Shown: piece after piece, positions 1 to 8,649 of the stretch | Position numbering within the stretch: the stretch's first letter is position 1 | Layout: every line of letters starts with the position of its first letter | Origin: an uncultured Eubacteriales bacterium | GTDB taxonomy: Bacteria; Bacillota; Clostridia; Lachnospirales; Cellulosilyticaceae | Direction: 5' to 3' | Length of the DNA: 64,000 nt | NCBI GenBank assembly: GCA_900551325.1 | Contig: URVM01000016.1 | Span: forward strand, 1 to 64,000 | The notes under the pieces: model-generated | Told to the model about the DNA's origin: nothing | Database searches by the model: none | The model's input: only the letters and a program-made list of their open reading frames with translations | Translations under genes and position numbers: made by a program

Positions 1-25
1 TGGCACTTGGAGTCTTGCCACAAAC

Positions 26-92
26 AAAAAGCCATCTTAAGTTCAGTCTATGTGTTATCACAAGGGGGAGACTGTCCTTAGGATGGCTTTTT
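26..92 (+). terminator. Long hairpin, terminator-like
   Basis: The arms at 26-41 and 77-92 are complementary over 16 bases with one G-U pair. A further inner pairing joins 44-49 to 69-74. The right arm ends in five T. It probably ends transcription from a gene left of the window; it could also be a leader structure for the amidase, whose start lies 34 bases downstream. Confidence 0.6.
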
Positions 93-125
93 GCGCCTAA
101 ATATGCTTTTGAAAGGAATTTCATT

Positions 126-650
126 ATGCCCATTAAAATAGAAGAACATCTTTTATCTTATAATCCTTATAGTCGACCAGCTCTACCCCTTCGCCAAGTA
201 AAGAAAATCATCATCCACTGGGTAGCCAATCCCCTTACCTCTGCTTTACAAAACAGAAACTACTTTGAAAGCTTAAAATCAGGTAGAAGAAATACTTATG
301 CCAGTAGCCACTACATTGTAGGCTTAAGAGGAGAAATTCTCCAATGTATCCCAGATACCGAACTTGCCTACCATGCTAAACAAGCCAATAGTTATAGCCT
401 AGGTGTAGAAGTGTGTCATCTAGACTGGAAAGGTAATTTTAGCCCTATCACTTATAAGGTACTTATTGAACTTTTAGTCTACCTATGCCATCACTATCAT
501 CTAAGTCCACAAAAAGATCTCTTGCGCCATTATGATGTAGCAGGCAAGACTTGCCCTAAGTTTTATGTAGAAAATCCTAACTATTGGTACAAATTAAAGG
601 CTGATGTGGCAAATGCTTACAAGACTTCTCATGGTACCAATAAGACTTAA
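126..650 (+). CDS. N-acetylmuramoyl-L-alanine amidase (amidase_2 type)
   Basis: This 174-residue protein should cleave the bond between N-acetylmuramic acid and L-Ala in peptidoglycan. It matches the zinc-dependent amidase_2/PGRP fold: a first zinc His in IIIHW, a CHLDWKGNF strand, and the late HYDVAGKTCP motif with the second His and the Cys ligand. The frame is open further upstream, but the ATG at 126 is preceded by GAAAGGA at the right distance and removes a non-homologous N-terminus. There is no signal peptide and no SH3 or LysM wall-binding domain, so it resembles a phage-type endolysin catalytic domain or needs a holin to exit. No phage neighbours are visible. A strong terminator follows. 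Confidence 0.88.
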   Translation: MPIKIEEHLLSYNPYSRPALPLRQVKKIIIHWVANPLTSALQNRNYFESLKSGRRNTYASSHYIVGLRGEILQCIPDTELAYHAKQANSYSLGVEVCHLDWKGNFSPITYKVLIELLVYLCHHYHLSPQKDLLRHYDVAGKTCPKFYVENPNYWYKLKADVANAYKTSHGTNKT

Positions 651-660
651 CAATATGAAT

Positions 661-708
661 AAAGAGCGTGTCAAAGCAAGGTACTATCTTGTTTTGACAC
701 GCTCTTTT
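661..708 (+). terminator. Rho-independent terminator after the amidase gene
   Basis: An AAAGAGCGTGTCAAA arm pairs perfectly with its complement ending in CTCTTTTAT. The stem is GC-rich and followed by T residues. It starts 11 bases after the amidase stop. Confidence 0.9.
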
Positions 709-774
709 ATTTACTGCTAAATATTTCATAATGAAGAAGGTAGCTACCCTACACTGTAACTGCCCCTGCTTAAT

Positions 775-951
775 TTAATTAGCTGTATAGTAACAACGTT
801 TTGGAGAAGTAATACTTTCTTCTCCCTTAAGTGCTTTAATTGCCTTATCAATCTCTTTCTTATCTACCCCTAAATTTTCTGCGATTTCTCCAGCTTTCAT
901 AGGCTCTTCATTTGTTTTCAGTAAATTAAGTACTTTTTCTTTGATTTCCAT
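775..951 (-). CDS. Small winged-helix-like DNA-binding protein (58 aa)
   Basis: This small gene of 58 codons starts at an ATG preceded by a GGGAGG ribosome site. The product begins MEIKEKVLNLLK and contains GEIAENLGVDKKEIDKAI, the helix-turn-helix pattern of MarR/GntR-like winged-helix domains, then a short beta-wing ending KRCYYTAN. It is too short for a dimerisation domain, so it is either a minimal DNA-binding protein or a partner of another regulator. It lies convergent to the amidase gene and downstream of the NERD gene on the same strand, 86 bases after its stop. The fold is clear; the target is unknown. Confidence 0.75.
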   Translation of the reverse strand: MEIKEKVLNLLKTNEEPMKAGEIAENLGVDKKEIDKAIKALKGEESITSPKRCYYTAN

Positions 952-1037
952 TTGCCTAGCCTCCCTTTACCTTTGTATTTTATAAAACAATTATATCAAC
1001 AATTAACAAAACAATCAACGCTACTATATAATAATTA

Positions 1038-2111
1038 TTATTCTTTATACTTTAAGATTATCTCTAATATATCTTCTCCATACTTTTGTACCTTCACTTC
1101 ACCAAAACCATTGACCTCTTGTAGTTCTTCTAGGTTCTTAGGCCCTTTCATAATTAAGTCTTCTAGCTGTGCGTTGTTATATATAAAGTAGGGCTTGATG
1201 CCTTCTTCTCTACTTTTCTCAAGTCTATATTGTTTGAGCGCCTTGTATATTTCTGTCTGAGTTATATCCTCAAGAGGTTCTGCCACACTTCCCACTTCTG
1301 CTTCGCCTACTTTAAAGCCTTCCTCTTCCTTTAACATTTTTTCTCTTGCCTCTAGATTAGCTACAAGATAAGGTTTATATTTTTCTGTGTAGTCTTTTAC
1401 CACTTCTTTATGAAGTGTAAGATAAGAGTTTGCCCATTTTTCAAGTTCTGTATCTGAGCTTTCTAATTCTTTAGATGCCTTGCAGGTTTCTTTAATGTAT
1501 CTCACTAATTGGTCTGCACGGATTACTTGGTCTTTTATGTCCTTCTTAGCGTATTTTGTATGAAGTACTGTTTTAGGATTTGCTAGAACTACAATGGATT
1601 TGTTAAATGTATCAAAAGATTTTTCCATTGCTAATTTCATAATGAAGTTTTTCTTCCTATCAGATCTTAATTTCTTTATCAGTTCCAAGTGTCTCTGATT
1701 TTGTGTAATAGGTGAGTAAATGCCCTCTTTGATCTTCTTACTCCCAAAGGTCATAGTTCGTATAAAGTCCCCAGCCTGATTGATTTCTATATCCCCATAT
1801 AAGTTCTTACATTCAATAACAAAACATATTTTTCTTGTTACTACGAGAAAGTCTATTTGTGCACTTAAGTCTCCATCTTCTAAATAGATGTCTTGTAAAA
1901 TATACATAGGCATATGACTGTGCTTCAATTCAAAGGCTATATTTTGCTCCCCTATTAAACCATATTCTAGGCACTTTATATCTTGTCTAATGATGGCTTG
2001 TCCTTCTTCATTTAACATAGGTTCTAGTGCCTTAAGCTGTAGTAACTGAGCTTCTAGACCTTTGCCTTCTTTTAAAAAGATTGGTTCATTCATTTTATCA
2101 AATAACCCCAT
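1038..2111 (-). CDS. NERD-domain protein with C-terminal HRDC domain
   Basis: This protein of 357 residues has a nuclease-related domain (NERD) at about residues 60-165. It includes the VIECKNLYG segment with the E-x-K signature of the PD-(D/E)XK fold and an acidic residue upstream in AQIDFLVV. The last 75 residues form an HRDC domain (KPYFIYNNAQLEDLI, then EVNGFGEVKVQKYG), a helicase and RNase D C-terminal nucleic-acid-binding module. The middle is probably helical linker. NERD-HRDC proteins are common and their substrate is not established; a role in DNA processing or defence is inference. The start follows AAAGGGGAG. There is no obvious operon partner. Confidence 0.85.
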   Translation of the reverse strand: MGLFDKMNEPIFLKEGKGLEAQLLQLKALEPMLNEEGQAIIRQDIKCLEYGLIGEQNIAFELKHSHMPMYILQDIYLEDGDLSAQIDFLVVTRKICFVIECKNLYGDIEINQAGDFIRTMTFGSKKIKEGIYSPITQNQRHLELIKKLRSDRKKNFIMKLAMEKSFDTFNKSIVVLANPKTVLHTKYAKKDIKDQVIRADQLVRYIKETCKASKELESSDTELEKWANSYLTLHKEVVKDYTEKYKPYLVANLEAREKMLKEEEGFKVGEAEVGSVAEPLEDITQTEIYKALKQYRLEKSREEGIKPYFIYNNAQLEDLIMKGPKNLEELQEVNGFGEVKVQKYGEDILEIILKYKE

Positions 2112-2270
2112 TTTTATCTCCCCTTTAAATAAAAGAGACCCAATACTTTTCTTAGCATATTGTTCTATGTATGCAAGCGTTGTATTGAGCCTTAAATTTT
2201 AGTATGTTCTTTGCTTATTAGCTATATTATAACATTAAAAGACAGTCTTGGAGTGAAAAATCTTTTTTAA

Positions 2271-3626
2271 TTAAGATGGTATTTCTAACGTTACCGTTTC
2301 TCTATGCATTAGTCTTATCATATAAATTTTAGCAAATAGATTCATCATTACATCTACTAATGGTTGTGCAAAGATAAAACCATAAAAACCAAACACACTA
2401 TTTAATAAAATACACATTGGAATATATAAAATGCCTTGTCTTGATATAGATAAGATGATAGCAGGAATAGCCTTTCCCATAGATTGAACAGCTACTGTTG
2501 CGATAAATTGTCTACCTAAAAAAGGTAGTGACCAAAGAATGGCTCGGAGGATAATAGTTCCTATTCGAATGACTTCTTCATCTTTGATAAAAATACTGAT
2601 TAAAAAGGAAGAGCATAGTGTAAATAGGACTAATAACACAACGCCAATGGTCGTGGTGAGCCAACTTCCTTTTTTGATGATTTCTTTTACTCTTTCAAAA
2701 TTCCCTGCGCCGTAGTTGTACCCTATAAGTGGTTGACAACCTGATGAGAATCCTATAAATATAAATGTGCCAATCAAAATAATCTTTGTAGCTACACCAA
2801 ATCCTGCTACCGTTTCTACTCCATACAATGCACCTATATTATTGGCTACTATTGTGGCTGTACCTGCAAGAATTTGTGTTAAAGAAGAGGGAATACCAAT
2901 CTTAAAAATTTCTCCCAATATTTTCTTATCTATCTTCATCAGTTTGAACTTAATTTTAATTGTGGTCTGACCCTTCATAAAGCATAGACTATAATAAATA
3001 AATCCACCTAAATTCCCAATGATTGTGGCTAGAGCCGCACCTGTTACACCTAACCCAAAAGTAAAAATAAATAAAGGGTCTAAAATCAGATTTAAAACAG
3101 TTCCTATCATCATGCCTATCATAGACTTGATAGCACTTCCTTCTGCACGTAGGAGCTGACTATATGCAAAATTCCCTATAACCACCACAGCACCTAAAAT
3201 CATAATAAAAGCATATTGGTAAGTATATACATACACCTGATTGCTGGCTCCTAAAGCTCTTACAATAGGTTTTAGAAAAATAATACCTAATAGAGTAACC
3301 ACTAAACCTATTCCAGCTAATAAAGCAACTGCTATAGAAGTGGTTTGATTTACTTGTTCATAATCATTTTTACCAAGGCAACGGGAAATGTAAGAAGACG
3401 CCCCCGTCCCAATCATACTTGCTATTCCCATAAGAAGTACAAAGATAGGTAAAGCCAGATTGGCTGCAGCTAGTTGATTGGCATCGCCTAATTGGCCTAT
3501 AAAGTAAGTATCTACAAGATTGTATAACACTTGAACCATCATACCCATAATCATTGGTATAGCTAATTTGAGTATTGCCTTTACAACTTTTTCATTGGCT
3601 AGTAAATCTATTTTCTCTTCATTCAT
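2271..3626 (-). CDS. MATE family efflux transporter
   Basis: This 451-residue polytopic membrane protein has about twelve hydrophobic helices and MATE family hallmarks: an N-terminal half with MIMGMMVQVLYNLVDTYFIG and a second half repeating the fold, including CQPLIGYNYGAGN. MATE carriers export cationic drugs, toxins or metabolites by Na+ or H+ antiport across the cytoplasmic membrane. Length is normal for the family. The ATG is preceded by a GAGGGGGACC ribosome site. It is monocistronic, with its own spacer on both sides, and no adjacent regulator indicates the substrate. Confidence 0.93.
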   Translation of the reverse strand: MNEEKIDLLANEKVVKAILKLAIPMIMGMMVQVLYNLVDTYFIGQLGDANQLAAANLALPIFVLLMGIASMIGTGASSYISRCLGKNDYEQVNQTTSIAVALLAGIGLVVTLLGIIFLKPIVRALGASNQVYVYTYQYAFIMILGAVVVIGNFAYSQLLRAEGSAIKSMIGMMIGTVLNLILDPLFIFTFGLGVTGAALATIIGNLGGFIYYSLCFMKGQTTIKIKFKLMKIDKKILGEIFKIGIPSSLTQILAGTATIVANNIGALYGVETVAGFGVATKIILIGTFIFIGFSSGCQPLIGYNYGAGNFERVKEIIKKGSWLTTTIGVVLLVLFTLCSSFLISIFIKDEEVIRIGTIILRAILWSLPFLGRQFIATVAVQSMGKAIPAIILSISRQGILYIPMCILLNSVFGFYGFIFAQPLVDVMMNLFAKIYMIRLMHRETVTLEIPS

Positions 3627-3736
3627 CTCCTGGGTCCCCCTCGGTACACATTATTTCCTATGCATATTTCTCCTTTATGTATATTATAAGCTTTGGAAAA
3701 TAATACCCAATCTTACTAGCTTGTAGTTAATCTAAA

Positions 3737-5194
3737 TCATTCAATCTCTATTTCTATACCATTCAACATAAAGCTTTCCACCTTATCCATTTCTATAAAC
3801 TGTCTTTCACCCTTATCATCTCGGATAGAGTATGTAGCAATAAACTTATCCCTATCCCCCATCATTCCATCTGGCTTTAATTCTACCCGCGTTCCGTCTT
3901 TCATGTTCACCACTACTTTTATCTTCTCATAGATACTAGTGTTAGCTAAACCATCTGGTTTACCGCTTCTTGTTCCTTGTAGTGTTAATCCAAATATAGA
4001 TAAATCTGCTTGGTTGATTTGAATACATACACCTTCTTCCTCCATATCCATATTCAATTTAATAGGTGCTTTATCCGTTGTATCTTCTAATTGAAATTCA
4101 ACTTTCCATTTATCTTTTACAATAACTTCTTGCACTTCATAGGTTACCTTTGTAGCTACTAGATAAGGTATGATGCTAGGATCCATTAAATCATTAAACT
4201 GACTTACACCAAGTCCTCCTTTCCATAGAGTATCTACGTCATAATCAAAGCTTCTTCCGTTTGCTTCATATACTTTTCCTGTCCGAACATCTGTTACTTC
4301 TGAGATAGTCCCTATGACATAAGGATCACCTGAATCCGTCCAGTATTTATTACTTTTATTTCTTGTATAAATAGTAAGTCCACCATCGGGATTCATTGGA
4401 TCTTCCAGTTTGGAATCCTTGATCATTGCCACATATTCAAGACTTACTTCAGGTTCTTCTTTTAAAATTTGCCTTCCTTTGTTGCCTATTTTCTTTTTTA
4501 TCATTCTTTCTAGATGCATATACAAATATTTACTTTTAGATGGATAATCATAATCTTTCGTATCTACAACTGTGCCATGTAATTCAAAAAGTTCACCTAG
4601 TGGGATATTAATTTCTTCTTCAATCTCACTCACATAAATCAGGTTCTTTCCTTTAAGCTGGAATTTCTTATCTTTAAAAATATTTCTAGAACTATGTCCC
4701 TCTACATAATACGTTAACTTCCTTCCATCTTCTGATAAAATAGGTGGCCCATAGCCACTACCTCGTGTCCATGACTCGTCCCAATCACCTGCCTCAATTC
4801 CTTCCACCCAAGGTTCTTTTCCTTCATTAATAAAGCTAAAGATAAGAAGAGAATTATACCGATCTGTAATAGCTGCTTCTACAACCATTCTGGCTTCCCC
4901 TTTTCCATCACCTTTATTAATATTTTGTACGTGAGGTGCAATTTGTTGAAGGATATCCTCCTCAATGAAGCGATTGAATCCTTCAAATTGACTAAGTGCA
5001 TAGACTGTCCCCGAAAAAGCACATACTATCCCTACTAGCCAAATGGCTACTTTTATAATGCTTGAGTAAAACTTAGTTTTTGAATCAGCTTTCCCTAGAC
5101 ATTTGCCTTTAATACTTTCTTCTAGCATTCTATCTACTTTTATATCTTTAAGTGTTTCATCTATAGCTTCTTTTAGATTATAGGTTTCTTTCAT
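3737..5194 (-). CDS. DUF4179 membrane protein, likely anti-sigma factor
   Basis: The protein has 485 residues, with a cytoplasmic N-terminus of about 45 residues, one membrane helix at about 46-68, and a large extracellular part matching DUF4179 followed by a DUF5643-like C-terminal region. In Bacillus and Clostridia such proteins sit directly behind an ECF sigma factor and are thought to hold it at the membrane. The start overlaps the sigma gene by 17 bases, which implies translational coupling. The ATG follows GGAGGTG. The cytoplasmic part lacks the zinc-binding HxxxCxxC of ZAS anti-sigma factors, so the anti-sigma role rests on gene order and topology. Confidence 0.8.
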   Translation of the reverse strand: MKETYNLKEAIDETLKDIKVDRMLEESIKGKCLGKADSKTKFYSSIIKVAIWLVGIVCAFSGTVYALSQFEGFNRFIEEDILQQIAPHVQNINKGDGKGEARMVVEAAITDRYNSLLIFSFINEGKEPWVEGIEAGDWDESWTRGSGYGPPILSEDGRKLTYYVEGHSSRNIFKDKKFQLKGKNLIYVSEIEEEINIPLGELFELHGTVVDTKDYDYPSKSKYLYMHLERMIKKKIGNKGRQILKEEPEVSLEYVAMIKDSKLEDPMNPDGGLTIYTRNKSNKYWTDSGDPYVIGTISEVTDVRTGKVYEANGRSFDYDVDTLWKGGLGVSQFNDLMDPSIIPYLVATKVTYEVQEVIVKDKWKVEFQLEDTTDKAPIKLNMDMEEEGVCIQINQADLSIFGLTLQGTRSGKPDGLANTSIYEKIKVVVNMKDGTRVELKPDGMMGDRDKFIATYSIRDDKGERQFIEMDKVESFMLNGIEIEIE

Positions 5195-5714
5195 ATATAT
5201 GCACCTCCTTTAACTGTACGCTTAATTGTTGGCGCGCTCTTTGCAACCTGACTTTAACTGTACCTTCTTTAATATGTAAAATCTGTGCTATTTCTCGTAT
5301 AGACATTTCTTGATAATAGTAAAGCAATATCACTTCTTTATATTTAACACCCATACTCATAATTTCCTTTATAAGCACCTCTTGTTGTTCTTTCTTTTCT
5401 AAACCTACGTCAATTTTTTCTTTAGAAGTAGTTTCTAAATCAAAACCTGTTATAACACGTTTAAACCAGCTACTTCTCATATAATTTTTGCATGTATTGA
5501 TGGCAATACGCATAATCCAAGTCTTTTCCTGTGATGTACGATTAAATGTATCATATTTTTCATAAACCTTTATAAAAGTCTCTTGAACAGCATCTTCAGC
5601 CAATTGTCTATCCTTTAAATAAAGTGTACACATTCTAAGGAGTGAATCCCCATACTCTTCTATGATACGCTCTATATCAACAAGTTCTTCTTGTGCTTCC
5701 ATTATGTAGTCCAT
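5178..5714 (-). CDS. ECF RNA polymerase sigma factor (SigW/SigV-like)
   Basis: This 178-residue sigma-70 family ECF factor has region 2 with LAEDAVQETFIKVYEKY and the WIMRIAINTCKNYMR helix, and region 4 with MSIREIAQILHIKEGTVKVRLQRAR. It directs RNA polymerase to a small stress regulon. The frame is open further upstream, but the ATG at 5714 lies after a strong GAAGGAGGG site and gives a normal ECF length. It forms a two-gene operon with the DUF4179 membrane protein that probably controls it. The regulon and its inducing signal cannot be read from the window; cell-envelope stress is the usual theme for such pairs. Confidence 0.93.
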   Translation of the reverse strand: MDYIMEAQEELVDIERIIEEYGDSLLRMCTLYLKDRQLAEDAVQETFIKVYEKYDTFNRTSQEKTWIMRIAINTCKNYMRSSWFKRVITGFDLETTSKEKIDVGLEKKEQQEVLIKEIMSMGVKYKEVILLYYYQEMSIREIAQILHIKEGTVKVRLQRARQQLSVQLKEVHIYERNL

Positions 5715-5999
5715 CTTTATCCCTCCTTCACCCCTTAGACACCCTTCTTCTTTAAAAGGTAACATTATATTTATATTTTTATTTAAAAATATCTCATGTC
5801 CTAGTATATCATCTCATTTTTATTTGATGAAATATTGATCATATATAATCATAGCTCATATATATCCTCTCTTACTATTGTTAAAACTATAAAATAAGTA
5901 CTAAACAAACGACTACTTATTGTCATATGAAATTTACTAATATAGACTAATAAATAGTAGATTTTAAAGTAGATATTTTATAGAAAGAGGGTAAAGTAT

Positions 6000-6362
6000 A
6001 TGAACGAAGCATTTTGGCATGCCTTAGATACTTTAGTACATGAATCGGAAATTCTTATAGATAGACCAAAAGGGACTTCCCATCCTAAATATCCAGATTT
6101 TATTTACAAGGTAGATTACGGCTATTTGAAAAATACCACTTCTATGGATGGTGGGGGAATCGATGTTTGGAAAGGAACTGATCCTAAAGAAGAAATCGAC
6201 GCCATCATATGTATTGTTGATTTGACAAAAAAAGATTCTGAGATAAAAATTCTTATTGGCTGTACTGAAGAAGAAAAAGAAATAATCTATCAAACACATA
6301 ATGAGACCACCAATATGAAAGGTATACTTATACGCCGTGAAAGCGTTAGTCAATCTAAATAA
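6000..6362 (+). CDS. Small inorganic-pyrophosphatase-like protein
   Basis: This 120-residue protein is weakly related to family I inorganic pyrophosphatases. The central stretch KYPDFIYKVDYGYL followed by DGGGIDVWKG resembles the strand and the DGDPxDVL motif of PpaA. Only one of the aspartates is retained at the motif and the protein is about 50 residues shorter than a true PPase, so catalysis in the classical way is doubtful. Similar short proteins in clostridia are named inorganic pyrophosphatase by homology alone. The start follows AAAGAGGG. It is monocistronic and shares a bidirectional terminator with the convergent acetyltransferase fragment. Confidence 0.65.
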   Translation: MNEAFWHALDTLVHESEILIDRPKGTSHPKYPDFIYKVDYGYLKNTTSMDGGGIDVWKGTDPKEEIDAIICIVDLTKKDSEIKILIGCTEEEKEIIYQTHNETTNMKGILIRRESVSQSK

Positions 6363-6407
6363 ATGGGATGCCACAAAACTAATTACTCGTTTTGTGGCAT
6401 CCCATTT
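6361..6407. terminator. Bidirectional terminator between convergent genes
   Basis: An 18-base perfect inverted repeat has arms at 6361-6378 and 6390-6407, with A-rich and T-rich flanks on both sides. It sits between the pyrophosphatase-like gene on plus and the acetyltransferase fragment on minus. Confidence 0.88.
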
Positions 6408-6442
6408 ACTCATTAAATTATCTTTTTAAATTTCTCATTATA

Positions 6443-6772
6443 CTATATATGGTATTCAAACCATATACTATCCTCATACTTATAAGCATTACCCATATCT
6501 TTATGGCCTATAATACCGCCTATTTTCTTATAAAAAGAAATAGCCTTACTATTATGTGCATTACATTGGTTGTAGAATTTATTTATCCCATGAATTTTGC
6601 AATATTCTTTTATCATTTCTATCCCTTCACATCCGATACCATTTCCTTGAAAATCCGGCAATATATAAAGTGCATTAAGACAGACGGTAAAATCTTTATA
6701 CCTACAAGGCACTTCTTTGCTAAACATGAAATAACCAATTTTACATACATTTTGCTTCAATGAGTGGTTCAT
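6443..6772 (-). pseudogene. GNAT acetyltransferase, N-terminally truncated
   Basis: This 109-codon frame holds the second half of a GCN5-related N-acetyltransferase: the acetyl-CoA-binding motif A with LPDFQGNGIGCEG and the motif B region NSKAISFYKKIGG. The first strands and helices (about 40-50 residues) are missing. The only available start overlaps the 3' end of the VanW gene by 32 bases and has no ribosome site, so this looks like a gene whose 5' half was lost when the two genes were joined. Translation by coupling to VanW cannot be excluded. The substrate is unknown. Confidence 0.7.
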
Positions 6773-7556
6773 ACATCATAAGCGCATGATTCTCTGTAAC
6801 ATATTCCTCACCTACTTGTATACCCTCTAAATTAAAAATTTTTCGATACAAAATATTATGTCTGCTATACTTCCCAAACATTTCTTGCTGAAACTTATGT
6901 TCTTTCTCATATACTTCATAAGTTTCTAGTGGTTGAAGTGATGTACGTATAGAGCCACATAAGTTGTCCTTTGTAAGCCATACATTAAGCTGGAATGGCT
7001 GATTGGTTTCATTTTTAATCATTAAATCTCGGTAGTTATAAACACAAGTAGCACCACTTCCAAAGGGAAGTTTTCTATTGCTATCTGGAAATACATCATA
7101 GCTATGTCTATAGCGTTCAGTAATGGTTAGCGGTGTATGTAAGGTCATCCAATAAATCAAGTTAGAAAGTTGGCATAACCCACCTCCAGTTCCTTCTTTA
7201 AAGGAACCACAGTGTAGAACCATCCCCTTTTTATAACCTTTTCTCTTAGTAGGTTTTCCAATTAACTTCCAATAAGAGAAAGTCTCTCCTGGATTAATTA
7301 TAATGTTATTAATATGGGAAACAGCTATTTTGAGATTTTGAATTTTATTGTACTGCAACTCCATGTCCACATCTTTTAGAGTACGAAGAAGTGGTGTTTT
7401 ATGTCCAAAACAAGTGTACTCTAGCATTTCATTTCTTTTATCTTTAGCAAAGTTTATATCTCCAAACATCCATAGCATATAACGCTTCATACAGTAATAT
7501 TTTTTTCCACAAAAAAGACGTATTTTACTCCTGTATTTAGGTTTTAATGAGTTCAT
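6741..7556 (-). CDS. VanW family protein
   Basis: This protein of 271 residues has the VanW domain core: INPGETFSYWKLIG, then GTGGGLCQLSNLIYW, then an RHSYDVFP stretch and SGATCVYNYRDLMIKN. VanW was named for a gene in VanB-type vancomycin clusters, but the family is widespread in Gram-positives and its biochemical activity is unknown. No van ligase, reductase or dipeptidase lies nearby, so resistance should not be inferred. There is no signal peptide. The start follows AAGGGGAG. Its 3' end overlaps the truncated acetyltransferase frame. Confidence 0.88.
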   Translation of the reverse strand: MNSLKPKYRSKIRLFCGKKYYCMKRYMLWMFGDINFAKDKRNEMLEYTCFGHKTPLLRTLKDVDMELQYNKIQNLKIAVSHINNIIINPGETFSYWKLIGKPTKRKGYKKGMVLHCGSFKEGTGGGLCQLSNLIYWMTLHTPLTITERYRHSYDVFPDSNRKLPFGSGATCVYNYRDLMIKNETNQPFQLNVWLTKDNLCGSIRTSLQPLETYEVYEKEHKFQQEMFGKYSRHNILYRKIFNLEGIQVGEEYVTENHALMMYEPLIEAKCM

Positions 7557-7685
7557 TTGCTTCTCCCCTTATAATTCTTTAAATATTAAAGCCTTATAAG
7601 ATTATTATAATAGTACTAATGAATTGATTTATAATTTATATTAATATTTAATCAAATTGTAATATTCAAAATAACTTTACAAATA

Positions 7686-8141
7686 CTATTCTCTAAGCAT
7701 ATGAATGGCTTCCTTTGCCATTTCATATATATCTTCAAACAATTCTTCTTTTATAGCCTCTAGTTCATATTCAGAGTACCATCTTAAATTATGAGATTCA
7801 TTTTTTCCTGGCTTTAACTCATCAGAAATACTTCTTCCATAGAATACAAAATCAATATGTTCATGGTCATTTCCTATCTCCGCCCATACCATATGTATTG
7901 GATTAATCAACATCTTTTCCCTTTTAGTATTTATATCTTTATCCTTTAAACTATCTAAATTGTATAGTTCTACTGTAAGACCTGCCTCTTCTAAAACCTC
8001 TCTTAAAGCTGCCTCTTCAGGTAACTCATTTAAATCAATATGTCCACCAACGGGTAGTAGTATATTTGCCTTCTTATGTTTATGAAGTAAAACCCGATTA
8101 TGATGTACCACATAAACAGATACAGTAAAATGTCTGTCCAC
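7686..8141 (-). CDS. Nudix hydrolase
   Basis: This 151-residue protein carries a complete Nudix box around residues 33-55: GHIDLNELPEEAALREV followed by LEEAGL, matching Gx5Ex7REUxEExGU with the metal-binding glutamates present. It hydrolyses a nucleoside diphosphate linked to another group; the substrate cannot be told from sequence. The N-terminus FTVSVYVVHHNRVLLHKHKK is the usual first strand. The start is probably the GTG at 8141, behind AGAGAGGG. It lies 22 bases downstream of the TrmO-like gene and is likely co-transcribed with it. Confidence 0.9.
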   Translation of the reverse strand: MDRHFTVSVYVVHHNRVLLHKHKKANILLPVGGHIDLNELPEEAALREVLEEAGLTVELYNLDSLKDKDINTKREKMLINPIHMVWAEIGNDHEHIDFVFYGRSISDELKPGKNESHNLRWYSEYELEAIKEELFEDIYEMAKEAIHMLRE

Positions 8142-8163
8142 AATACGCCCTCTCTTCTTCTAA

Positions 8164-8619
8164 TTAAAAATAATGTTCCATCAGTCTTGATACCCATTCT
8201 GGGATTCTTACCTTTTCCTTACAGTCATACATTGGATAATAGGGTTTAATATCTAGTATTGGTGTACCATCAATGGCATCTAGCCCTCTAACCGTAATAA
8301 TATTCTTCTCTACTGCTACAAGTTCTACAGATGTCATCCCTATTGGATTTGGTCTATCCTTTGCCCGTTGTGCAAAAATTCCCACTAATGGCATGTCTTC
8401 TCTGTTTTGTGGCCTGCGCACTAGATGCTTATCTTTATCAAATTTTGCTTTATCTAAATAATATATAAGTGTAATATGTGAAAAATCCGAAAGGCCTTTT
8501 AGACCTTCTTCATATTCTTCATCCAATATAAGATAAGAAATTTCTTCTCCCCAACTTACATCCTTCTTAGCCTCTACAGCATTCTTTACAAAGCCTATTG
8601 TCTTAAAACAAATCTTCAT
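8164..8619 (-). CDS. TrmO/TsaA-like tRNA methyltransferase
   Basis: This protein of about 151 residues belongs to the TsaA/TrmO (UPF0066) family, which methylates N6-threonylcarbamoyl-adenosine-37 in tRNA using S-adenosylmethionine. Visible signatures are an FKTIGFVKN start strand, DFSHITLIYYLDKA, the RPQNREDMPLVGIFAQRAKD stretch, RPNPIGMTSVEL, and LDAIDGTPILDIKPY. The last two are family hallmarks. Two in-frame ATGs exist; the second (8619) has the better spacing to AAGGGG. The E. coli enzyme has an extra C-terminal domain; this is the short single-domain form, so the exact target could differ. Confidence 0.85.
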   Translation of the reverse strand: MKICFKTIGFVKNAVEAKKDVSWGEEISYLILDEEYEEGLKGLSDFSHITLIYYLDKAKFDKDKHLVRRPQNREDMPLVGIFAQRAKDRPNPIGMTSVELVAVEKNIITVRGLDAIDGTPILDIKPYYPMYDCKEKVRIPEWVSRLMEHYF

Positions 8620-8649
8620 ATTTATCATCCCCTTAAAATCTTATACCAT

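Noticed and set aside
6741..7556. VanW as evidence of vancomycin resistance
   Set aside because: No vanH, vanX, ligase or two-component genes are near, and stand-alone VanW proteins are common.
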